DNA of 52,309 bases from Natrialba aegyptia DSM 13077 (GTDB lineage Archaea; Halobacteriota; Halobacteria; Halobacteriales; Natrialbaceae). Below the pieces are notes generated by a model. That model was not told the origin of the DNA. It ran no database searches and was given only the letters and a program-made list of their open reading frames with translations. Both the position numbers and the translations under genes were made by a program. This document shows positions 8,534-15,179 of the stretch, in pieces; position 1 is the first letter of the stretch, and the number at the start of each line of letters is the position of its first letter. The stretch lies in assembly GCF_000337535.1 (NCBI RefSeq), contig NZ_AOIP01000034.1, forward strand, positions 1-52,309, in the 5' to 3' direction.

Positions 8534-9142
8534 ATGACCCCGCCGCGTTCACCGACCGCAGACCGTCGAACCGTTCTTGCAGGCTTTGCGACGAGTCTCG
8601 GTTCGATCGGACTTGCGGGCTGTCTCAACGAGAGTACCGAAAGCAACGAAGACGAAGAAGGGGAGCAAAACGGTCGAGATGACCAGGAAAGCGAAGACCC
8701 GGCGGAGAACGCGAGTTCAAACGGCGACGAATCGTCGGCAACAGTACATTCGGACTACGAGACGACCGAGGTCCGGGTAACGACTCCCGATGGCGATGAC
8801 GTTGGCGAGGTGACGGCAGCGATCGCTGATACGCCGACATTACAACGGGTGGGGCTGAGCGAGACCGAAGAGTTACCCGAAGACCGCGGGATGCTGTTCG
8901 TCTACGAAGCGGTGGACGATCGGACGTTCATAATGCCGGAGATGTCGTTCGGGATCGATATCATCTTCGCGGATGAAGAGGGCGTTATCACGGGTATCCA
9001 CCACGCACCAGAACCGGGACCGGACGAAGACGGGTCCGAACAAACCTACCCCGGCCGCGGTCAATACGTGCTGGAAGTCGGATACGAGTGGACTGCCGAT
9101 CGAGGCGTCGAAGAGGGTGATCGACTCCAGTTCGACCTGTAG
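8534..9142 (+). CDS. Tat-exported lipoprotein
   Basis: 202 residues from the ATG at 8534. It opens with a twin-arginine signal (DRRTVLAGFATSLGSIGLAG) ending in a lipobox LAGC, so the mature protein should be lipid-anchored outside the membrane. A disordered acidic spacer of about 35 residues follows. The remaining domain resembles the haloarchaeal DUF192-type fold: VRVTTPDGDDVGEVTAAIADTP and GMLFVYEAVDDRTFIMPEMSFGIDIIFADEEG correspond to the usual DUF192 pattern. A TTTATG box at about 8499 sits some 33 bases upstream. DUF192 proteins have no firmly assigned role. Confidence 0.8.
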   Translation: MTPPRSPTADRRTVLAGFATSLGSIGLAGCLNESTESNEDEEGEQNGRDDQESEDPAENASSNGDESSATVHSDYETTEVRVTTPDGDDVGEVTAAIADTPTLQRVGLSETEELPEDRGMLFVYEAVDDRTFIMPEMSFGIDIIFADEEGVITGIHHAPEPGPDEDGSEQTYPGRGQYVLEVGYEWTADRGVEEGDRLQFDL

Positions 9143-9440
9143 GCCCTCGTAGAAACTGCTCGATCGCTTTTCAATTTTCGAGCGATAACTCGTCGCTTCG
9201 GGCCCTACAGTTTCTCGCTCGAAAGATGGGTTGGGACAGACTCGAATCGCATCGAGACGTACTCGCGTCGCTGCGCGTCTCGTCCGGTTCAGACTACCCG
9301 TAATGACGTGTCACAGACGAACTCCTCGCTCCGCTAGTGGAATTGTGTCGCTGAGAAATGGGGTGGGGCAGATTTGAACCACGGTCGTTCCGCTTCGCTG
9401 CACTCCCTGATTCAAATCGTCCCAACGTACAACCCAGTCG
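9143..9440. repeat. Gene-free tRNA flank with palindromes and decayed tRNA 3'-end copies
   Basis: About 300 bases without a credible gene. Two degenerate copies of the tRNA-Val 3' end (T-arm plus acceptor) lie at about 9228-9247 and 9361-9380, in the same orientation as the tRNA. The second is part of an imperfect palindrome (GATTTGAA at 9371-9378 against TTCAAATC at 9411-9418). A separate nested palindrome lies at 9151-9215 (AGAAACTG/CAGTTTCT outside, ATCGCT/AGCGAT inside). This looks like scar tissue of repeated integration at the tRNA or of small palindromic elements. Confidence 0.55.
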
Positions 9441-9468
9441 CTCACGGATTTGTTCGCGACAGAAGTAG

Positions 9469-9543
9469 TGGGTTGGGGCAGATTTGAACTGCCGGCCTCC
9501 TCCATGTCAAGGAGGTGTCATAACCAGACTAGACCACCAACCC
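9469..9543 (-). tRNA. tRNA-Val (anticodon GAC)
   Basis: Cloverleaf on the minus strand: acceptor GGGTTGG (9537-9543) pairs with CCAACCC (9470-9476), with discriminator A at 9469. The anticodon stem is CCTCC/GGAGG around the seven-base loop TTGACAT, giving anticodon GAC for valine. The T-arm contains GGCAGTTCAAATCTGCC. CCA is not encoded. No intron. The 3' side faces the degenerate copies at 9228-9380, as expected if this gene has served as an integration site. Confidence 0.93.
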
Positions 9544-9722
9544 GCCTGGTTTCGCTTTCCGTGGCCCGCGGCGCCACGCTGTCTGCACTCGTTCGTTGCC
9601 CGCCACCGTAATTGAAGGTTTCGAATCGATCGTCGTTCGCAACTGGTCCGCACGCTCCAACAGGCTTAATATGGTGTACTCATATGAACATCACAAGACA
9701 ACAACGTACATTGGTGTCCACT

Positions 9723-10763
9723 ATGCAGGAGTATGTCGAGCGAGTGACCGACGGGGCGAATCTCACACAATCGGAGGCTCGGGCGGCCTCGACGGCCGTC
9801 TTCGAAGACGCAACCGAGGCACAGATCGGTGCGCTGCTTGCCGCACTGCGCGCGAAAGGGGAAACCGAAGCCGAAATCGCCGGCTTCGCCCAAGGCATGC
9901 GCAACGCCGCACGGACGATCGAACCGGACCGCGAACCGCTGGTCGATACCTGCGGGACGGGCGGCGACGACTACAACACCATCAACGTCTCGACGACGAG
10001 TTCAATCGTCGCCGCCGGGGCCGGTGTGCCGATCGCGAAGCACGGGAACTACTCGGTGTCGTCGTCGTCGGGAAGCGCGGACGTACTCGAGGAAGTCGGG
10101 GTCAACGTCGAGGCCGAACCGCCGGCCGTCGAGGACGCCATCGAGCGCGACGGGATCGGCTTCATGCTCGCGCCGGTGTTCCACCCGGCGATGAAGGCCG
10201 TCATCGGCCCGCGCAAAGAACTCGGTATGCGGACGGTTTTCAACGTCCTCGGCCCGCTGACGAACCCCGCCGGCGCGGACGCGCAGGTGATCGGCGTCTA
10301 CGATTCCGAACTCGTTCCCGTACTTGCGAACGCACTCGCGCGGATGGAGGTCGACCGGGCACTGGTCGTCCACGGCGCCGGCACGGACGAAATCGCGATT
10401 CACGGCGAGACGGCCGTCGCGGAGGTCGAGGGCGAGAGCGTCGACGAGTTCACGATCGACCCAGCGGCCCTCGGACTCGACGAGCACGACATCGACGACA
10501 TCGCCGGCGGAACGCCCGCGGAGAACGCGACCGATCTGCGCGGGATCGTCGAGGGGTCGGTGACGGGAGCCAAGCGCGACGTGATCCTCGCGAACGCCGG
10601 CGCGGCGATTTACGTCGCCGGCGAGGCGGACTCGCTTGCGGACGGCGCGGCAGTCGCGCGCGAGGCGATCGAGTCGGGCGCGGCGGCGACGAAACTCGAG
10701 CAACTCTGTACGACCACGGCAGCGTCCGAGCCGGAGCCGGAGTCAGAACCACAACCCCGATGA
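9723..10763 (+). CDS. trpD: Anthranilate phosphoribosyltransferase
   Basis: 346 residues from the ATG at 9723 (MQEYVERVTDG); the open frame extends upstream but without family similarity. It transfers phosphoribosyl from PRPP to anthranilate in tryptophan synthesis. The PRPP loop DTCGTGGD is at residues 75-82, KHGNYSVSSSSGSADVLE at about 107-124, and LGPLTNPA in the second half. The C-terminal EPEPESEP tail is a low-complexity addition. First gene of trpDFEG; its TGA overlaps the ATG of trpF. Confidence 0.96.
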   Translation: MQEYVERVTDGANLTQSEARAASTAVFEDATEAQIGALLAALRAKGETEAEIAGFAQGMRNAARTIEPDREPLVDTCGTGGDDYNTINVSTTSSIVAAGAGVPIAKHGNYSVSSSSGSADVLEEVGVNVEAEPPAVEDAIERDGIGFMLAPVFHPAMKAVIGPRKELGMRTVFNVLGPLTNPAGADAQVIGVYDSELVPVLANALARMEVDRALVVHGAGTDEIAIHGETAVAEVEGESVDEFTIDPAALGLDEHDIDDIAGGTPAENATDLRGIVEGSVTGAKRDVILANAGAAIYVAGEADSLADGAAVAREAIESGAAATKLEQLCTTTAASEPEPESEPQPR

Positions 10764-11422
10764 CGCGCGTCAAGATCTGCGGCCTGACGAACGCGGCGGA
10801 TATCGAAACCGCGATCGACGCCGGAACTGACGCCGTCGGCGTCATCTGCGACGTGCCGGTCGACACGCCCCGAGAAGTCGCCGCCGACCGCGCGCGCGAA
10901 CTCGTCGCGGCCGTGCCGCCGTTCGTAACGGCGGTGCTCGTGACGATGCCCGAAACGCCGGCGGCGGCGATCGATCTGGTCGAGCGCGTCGAACCCGACG
11001 CAGTGCAGGTCCACGGGAGCCTGGAGCCAACTGAACTCGGGTCCCTGCATGAAACGATCGATGCGGACCTCATTGCTGCCGTCGATGCCGGCGAGATGGA
11101 TGCCTCGCTCGTCGGCGAGTACGCTGAGGCGGTCGATGCGCTCATTGTCGACAGCGCGGGTGAAGACGGCGGCGGTGGTACCGGCGAAACACACGACTGG
11201 GATCGAACGCGAACAGTGACGAACGCGCTTGAGACGCCGGTGATCCTCGCCGGGGGACTCACGCCCGAAAACGTCGCGGACGCAGTGCGGGCGGTCGATC
11301 CGTTCGCCGTCGACGTTGCAAGCGGCGTCGAGACCGCGGGCGGGAGCAAGGATACTGATGCCGTTCGATCGTTCGTCGACCGAGCCAGACACGCCGAACA
11401 GACGACGGGGTTGCAGCCGTAA
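10760..11422 (+). CDS. trpF: Phosphoribosylanthranilate isomerase
   Basis: 220 residues; the ATG at 10760 overlaps the trpD stop (ATGA), which fixes the start although the open frame reaches back to 9596. It catalyses the Amadori rearrangement of N-phosphoribosylanthranilate. Family signatures are KICGLTNAADIETAIDAG at the N terminus with the catalytic Cys, VQVHG in the middle, VILAGGLTPENV, and FAVDVASGVE, which is the phosphate-binding end of the TIM barrel; the catalytic Asp is in LIVDS. A Gly-rich loop GEDGGGGTGE precedes the seventh strand. Confidence 0.95.
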   Translation: MTRVKICGLTNAADIETAIDAGTDAVGVICDVPVDTPREVAADRARELVAAVPPFVTAVLVTMPETPAAAIDLVERVEPDAVQVHGSLEPTELGSLHETIDADLIAAVDAGEMDASLVGEYAEAVDALIVDSAGEDGGGGTGETHDWDRTRTVTNALETPVILAGGLTPENVADAVRAVDPFAVDVASGVETAGGSKDTDAVRSFVDRARHAEQTTGLQP

Positions 11423-11426
11423 TCCT

Positions 11427-13217
11427 ATGAGTGACACGACTTCGAATGCAGATGACCGCCTTTCGTTCGATATCGACCGTGAAACGTTCTGTGCGTATGC
11501 CACCGGTGACAGGACAACGGCCGACGACCGACCTGCCGTCGTGCGTACCGTCGCAACACTCGATCTCGAGACGACGCCGCTGACCGCCTATGCGGCGCTG
11601 ACCGGACGGACGAACGCAGAAACGAGAACGGGAACCAACGCAGACGAGGGGACAACGGCGACCGATCGCGACCCCTCGCCGTACGCCTTCCTGCTCGAAA
11701 GCGCGGACAAGACGCCGTCGAGCGATCCGGATGGTGCCTTCCGGCCGCGATCCGACGGCACGGAGCGACACGCGCGATTCTCGTACGTGGGCTACGACCC
11801 CGAAGCCGTCGTCACCGTCGAACCGGACGGGATGCGTGTCGAGGCGCTCTCGCCGGATGCGCCGCTCGAGTTCATCGCTGCCGACGACAGTACTGACGAT
11901 GCCAGCGCGACCGGTGACACCGTCGACGCGCTTCGACGGGCCATGCCCGACGTGCGGCTCGCGAACGACCCCGATCACGACCGACAGCATCTGGACGGCG
12001 GTCTCGTCGGCTTTCTCGCCTACGACGCCGTCTACGACCTCTGGCTCGACGAGGTCGGCTGCGAGCGACCGAACTCGCGGTTTCCGGACGCGCAGTTCGT
12101 CCTGACGACGAAGACGCTCGCGTTCGACGAACGCGACGGGACGGTGTCGCTCGTCTTCACACCGATCGTCGGCACCGAGGACGACCCCGCCGCCGTTTAC
12201 GACGACCTCCGCGCCGAGGCGGCCGCCGTCGCGTCGACGCTGCGGACCGCCGAACGGCCCGATCCCGGCGGCTTCGTTCGCGAAAACGAGATCGCCGGGT
12301 CGCCGGAACGCTACGAAGCGAGCGTCAAGCGGGCGAAAGAACACGTCCTCGACGGCGACATCTATCAGGGCGTTATCTCCCGGTCGCGCGAACTCTACGG
12401 GGAGGTCGATCCCATCGGCTTCTACGAGGCGATGCGGGAGATCAACCCCTCGCCGTACATGTACTTGCTCGAGCACGACGACCTGACCGTCGTCGGTGCA
12501 AGCCCCGAAACGCTGCTGTCGGTGCGCGGGCGCGAGGTCATGGCGAATCCGATCGCCGGCACCTGCGACCGCGGGACGAGCCCCGTCGAGGACCGCCGAC
12601 TGGCGGGCGAGATGCTCGCGGACGAGAAGGAGCGCGCCGAACACACCATGTTGGTCGACCTCGCGCGAAACGACGTGCGGCGCGTCTCGGCGGCCGGCTC
12701 CGTCCGCGTCGACGAGTTCATGAACGTGCTGAAGTACAGCCACGTCCAGCACATCGAGTCGACGGTGACGGGCGAGCTAGCGGCGGACGCCGACGCGTTC
12801 GATGCGACGCGAGCGTCGTTTCCCGCAGGGACGCTCTCGGGCGCGCCGAAGATCCGCGCGATGGAGATCATCGACGAACTCGAGACCGAGCCCCGCGGGC
12901 TGTACGGCGGGGGCGTCGGCTACTACTCCTGGGCGGGCGACGCCGATTTCGCGATCGTGATTCGGACGGCCACGGTGGAGGCGGACGCGCCGGTCCCCGA
13001 CTCGGACGGGCGAACGGGAGATCGGATCACGGTTCGCGCGGGGGCCGGCCTGGTCGCCGATAGCGATCCTGCAGCCGAGTACGAGGAGACGGAACAGAAG
13101 ATGGGCGGCGTCCTCGCGGCGCTCGAAGCGATTGAGCGTGACGCCGACGCCGACGCTGACGGGGCAGAGACCACGACCGTCGATGCATCGGTCGAAACGC
13201 CGGAGGTGAGTCGATGA
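11427..13217 (+). CDS. trpE: Anthranilate synthase component I
   Basis: 596 residues from the ATG at 11427, four bases after trpF. It makes anthranilate from chorismate with ammonia supplied by TrpG. The N-terminal half contains the tryptophan-binding LLES motif (FLLESADK) and RFSYVGYDP. The C-terminal chorismate domain shows INPSPYMYLL, GTCDRGT, ERAEHTMLVDLARND, PAGTLSGAPKIRAMEIIDELE and GVGYYSWAGDADFAIVIRT. Its stop overlaps the trpG start (ATGA). An Asp/Thr-rich insertion lies near residues 60-85 and an acidic tail near the end. Confidence 0.96.
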   Translation: MSDTTSNADDRLSFDIDRETFCAYATGDRTTADDRPAVVRTVATLDLETTPLTAYAALTGRTNAETRTGTNADEGTTATDRDPSPYAFLLESADKTPSSDPDGAFRPRSDGTERHARFSYVGYDPEAVVTVEPDGMRVEALSPDAPLEFIAADDSTDDASATGDTVDALRRAMPDVRLANDPDHDRQHLDGGLVGFLAYDAVYDLWLDEVGCERPNSRFPDAQFVLTTKTLAFDERDGTVSLVFTPIVGTEDDPAAVYDDLRAEAAAVASTLRTAERPDPGGFVRENEIAGSPERYEASVKRAKEHVLDGDIYQGVISRSRELYGEVDPIGFYEAMREINPSPYMYLLEHDDLTVVGASPETLLSVRGREVMANPIAGTCDRGTSPVEDRRLAGEMLADEKERAEHTMLVDLARNDVRRVSAAGSVRVDEFMNVLKYSHVQHIESTVTGELAADADAFDATRASFPAGTLSGAPKIRAMEIIDELETEPRGLYGGGVGYYSWAGDADFAIVIRTATVEADAPVPDSDGRTGDRITVRAGAGLVADSDPAAEYEETEQKMGGVLAALEAIERDADADADGAETTTVDASVETPEVSR

Positions 13218-13897
13218 GCGAGCGGGCAGTCGATCGGCGCGACGCGGCGCGGGGGACACAGACGCAGACGCAGACACAGACACAGGCACAGACACGGACA
13301 CAGCGCGTGCTCTTCGTCGATAACTACGATTCGTTCACGTACAACCTCGTGGAGTACGTGAGCCAGCAGGCGAACACGGAGACCGCCGTGGTGAAGAATA
13401 CGGCCTCGCTCGCGGACGTGCGGGCCACCGATCCCGACGCGATCATCATCAGTCCCGGTCCCGGCCACCCGAAGAACGACCGCGACGTCGGCGTCTCGAC
13501 GGCCGTGCTCCGCGAACTCAGTACCGACGTACCGACGCTCGGCGTCTGTCTCGGCCTCGAGGCCGCCGTCTACGAGTTCGGCGGGGCGGTCGGGCGAGCG
13601 CCCGACCCGATCCACGGCAAGGCGTCGACGGTCGACCACGACGGGACGGGCGTCTTCGCCGGCCTCGAGCAGGGCTTTCAGGCCGGCCGATACCACTCAC
13701 TGGTGGCGACCGACGTTCCCGACTGCTTCGAGATAACGGCGACGGCGATCCACGGTGACGCCGAACTCGTGATGGGGATTCGCCACCGCGAGTACCCGAT
13801 CGAGTGCGTCCAATTCCATCCGGAGAGCGTGCTCACGGCCGTCGGCCACGATATTATCGAAAATTTCCTCACAGCCGTAGACGGGGCCGACGAGTAG
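13214..13897 (+). CDS. trpG: Anthranilate synthase component II (glutamine amidotransferase)
   Basis: 227 residues. The family core starts at RVLFVDNYDSFTYNL; before it lies a 30-residue extension containing a Thr-Gln repeat (TQTQTQTQTQAQTRTQ) encoded by a six-base repeat at about 13258-13303. The ATG at 13214 is kept because it overlaps trpE by four bases; a GTG at 13307 would remove the repeat. The nucleophile region reads GVCLGLEAAV where most class I amidotransferases have GVCLGHQ, while the catalytic His/Glu motif CVQFHPESV is intact. It supplies ammonia to TrpE. Last gene of the operon. Confidence 0.94.
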   Translation: MSERAVDRRDAARGTQTQTQTQTQAQTRTQRVLFVDNYDSFTYNLVEYVSQQANTETAVVKNTASLADVRATDPDAIIISPGPGHPKNDRDVGVSTAVLRELSTDVPTLGVCLGLEAAVYEFGGAVGRAPDPIHGKASTVDHDGTGVFAGLEQGFQAGRYHSLVATDVPDCFEITATAIHGDAELVMGIRHREYPIECVQFHPESVLTAVGHDIIENFLTAVDGADE

Positions 13898-14006
13898 CGT
13901 CGCTCGGTGTGACGATCAACGCGATAGATCGGCCGAGACCGTCGTGCTCGGCGGGTTCGTGATCCGGAGTGAGAAAAGAGGAGAGTACGAGCGCCAGATC
14001 GGTCCA

Positions 14007-14189
14007 TTAGACCCCGGGGAGCAGTCCGAGCGTCCCGGTGGCATACAGCGCCGCGAGAACGACCGCAGCGATGATCCCGACGCGGACGGCCAGTTTGATC
14101 GCGATACGAATCGCAATGACAGCGACCGCGAAGGCGGCCAGCGCCGCCAGCACGAGAAACACCGTCGACCCCGTTAGTGGTTCGACCAT
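14007..14189 (-). CDS. Small two-helix membrane protein
   Basis: 60 residues: MVEPLTGSTVF, then two hydrophobic segments (about 9-28 and 33-57) with a short basic-containing turn (IRIAIKLAVR). Strong hydrophobic patterning and high GC at third positions support a real gene. No recognised family. It converges with the trp operon; the 420 bases upstream contain the first copy of the duplicated nrd-type promoter, which points the other way. Confidence 0.6.
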   Translation of the reverse strand: MVEPLTGSTVFLVLAALAAFAVAVIAIRIAIKLAVRVGIIAAVVLAALYATGTLGLLPGV

Positions 14190-14472
14190 GATCGAACTCC
14201 CGTACCCCAGTGCCGTAATCTTTCCGGATATCCTGACAGCAGTTTAACGGGGACCGTATCGATATCTGATACCTATCTCGGAAACCGCACTTCACACCGT
14301 GTTACACCCATGAAGCGGCGTTTTCCCGATCACGGCTGTTATCATCTATTGCTACTGTCGGTCACTTTCAGGTCGCTCTGATAATCGTTAAGGCACTCGA
14401 CCACGTAACAGCATTCAGCGCGAGCGGCGACACTCCCGGTCGTCCACGGACAGATATCATAGAGACATCTTT

Positions 14473-14569
14473 ACAACCACACTTGTGTTACTCCAACACG
14501 AGTAGGATAACAACACCACGTTTTATGAGGGATGCATGAATACCAAATCTTCGTCATGGTGAATCATGA
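14473..14569 (+). repeat. Promoter-region duplicate, copy A
   Basis: About 97 bases matching copy B at 15026-15108 with small gaps. Shared blocks include ACAAC-N-A-N-ACTTGT-N-TTACT-N-CAA at the left and GCATGAATACCA followed by CTTCGTCA at the right. Copy A contains a near-perfect dyad ACTTGTGTT/AACACGAGT with a five-base spacer at about 14481-14503, and a TTTTAT box at about 14521. It could drive the microprotein at 14606. Confidence 0.65.
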
Positions 14570-14605
14570 CCGGGCGTGCGGTCAGCGCGTAAGCAAGAAT
14601 GACCG

Positions 14606-14755
14606 GTGATCAAAATCACAAGATCAGTACCACAAATCATCGCATGGGGCGGCGTTGCAGGCCTTGTCTACTATGGACAATTATACGGTGCCCTTCTCAT
14701 CGCCCTAGCGGTGATCTTATGGCGATCCGAACAGCCATCTGAACACCACTCTTGA
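14606..14755 (+). CDS. Possible 49-residue membrane microprotein
   Basis: GTG at 14606 opens 49 codons ending TGA at 14755. The product begins VIKITRSVPQIIAWGG, continues as one long hydrophobic helix with a GLVYYG turn (about residues 14-39), and ends in a basic then polar tail (WRSEQPSEHHS). The pattern is that of an inserted small protein, in an otherwise gene-poor AT-richer stretch. It follows copy A of the duplicated promoter. The start is uncertain and no family is recognised. Confidence 0.4.
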   Translation: MIKITRSVPQIIAWGGVAGLVYYGQLYGALLIALAVILWRSEQPSEHHS

Positions 14756-15025
14756 CTGCTAGAACAGTCAATTGGCATGTGGTACGCTCTGCACAAGGTT
14801 ATTCTGTCCTATTAAAGTTTGTAGTTGAACCGAGCTCACACATCCTATCTTATTTGTGCGCTATATGGGATAGAGAACCAACCTCTAGTGACGAGCTATC
14901 TATCAGGAGTATTCAGTACCTCCCTGGTCAGAAAATCATTAAGGCATTCGGGCTCTTATCTAGTAACAGGTGCAAATGCGGCCATTCTGTGTGGTCGCAT
15001 CAAAATAATCAGTAGCGGTGGCTAT
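14756..15025. other. AT-richer stretch without a convincing gene
   Basis: Base composition is clearly lower in GC than the neighbouring genes. A frame of 87 codons at 14752-15015 exists but has neither haloarchaeal composition nor a good start, so it is not called. The stretch separates the two promoter copies and may be inserted or decayed DNA. Confidence 0.4.
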
Positions 15026-15108
15026 ACAACTATACTTGTATTACTACAAAAAGAATAGTCATACTTAAGAGGAAAGCATGAATACCAGACCTTCGTCACG
15101 AATGATGA
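15026..15108 (+). promoter_or_regulatory. nrdJ promoter region (duplicate copy B) with palindromes
   Basis: Contains the near-palindrome TACAACTATACTTGTA at 15025-15040 and the perfect dyad TTGTA-TTAC-TACAA at 15036-15049, then a TTAAG box at about 15065, then the block GCATGAATACCA...CTTCGTCA also present in copy A. The paired palindromes before an RNR gene recall the arrangement of NrdR boxes, but the sequence does not match the bacterial consensus closely. Which regulator binds is unknown. Confidence 0.5.
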
Positions 15109-15179
15109 GAGCCAGGACTCGGATACACGCACGAATCGACACAGCGCGACGTGATACCCTCGAGGTGACTCGCGCGTGA
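15078..15179 (+). CDS. Possible leader peptide (uORF) overlapping the nrdJ start
   Basis: ATG at 15078 opens 33 codons (MNTRPSSRMMRARTR onward, very Arg-rich) whose TGA at 15177-15179 overlaps the nrdJ GTG at 15176 (GTGA). Arg-rich and lacking acidic bias, it does not look like a normal haloarchaeal protein, but its coupling to nrdJ and the conservation of its first codons in copy A make a regulatory leader possible. It could also be chance. Confidence 0.3.
   Translation: MNTRPSSRMMRARTRIHARIDTARRDTLEVTRA
15162..15168 (+). promoter_or_regulatory. Shine-Dalgarno sequence of nrdJ
   Basis: GAGGTGA lies seven bases before the GTG at 15176. Most genes in this window look leaderless, so this ribosome-binding site fits a leadered nrdJ transcript starting near 15090. 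It supports the GTG start. Confidence 0.55.

Noticed and set aside
9228-9380. Additional tRNA genes beside tRNA-Val
   Set aside because: Only the T-arm/acceptor end is recognisable; no D-arm or anticodon arm can be formed.
9596-10759. Upstream extension of the trpF frame (608 codons in total)
   Set aside because: It is the antisense-like shadow of trpD in another frame, rich in Arg; trpF proper begins at the ATGA overlap at 10760.
14752-15015. 87-codon frame between the two nrd promoter copies
   Set aside because: No acidic bias, weak start and no recognisable pattern; overlaps the better microprotein frame.
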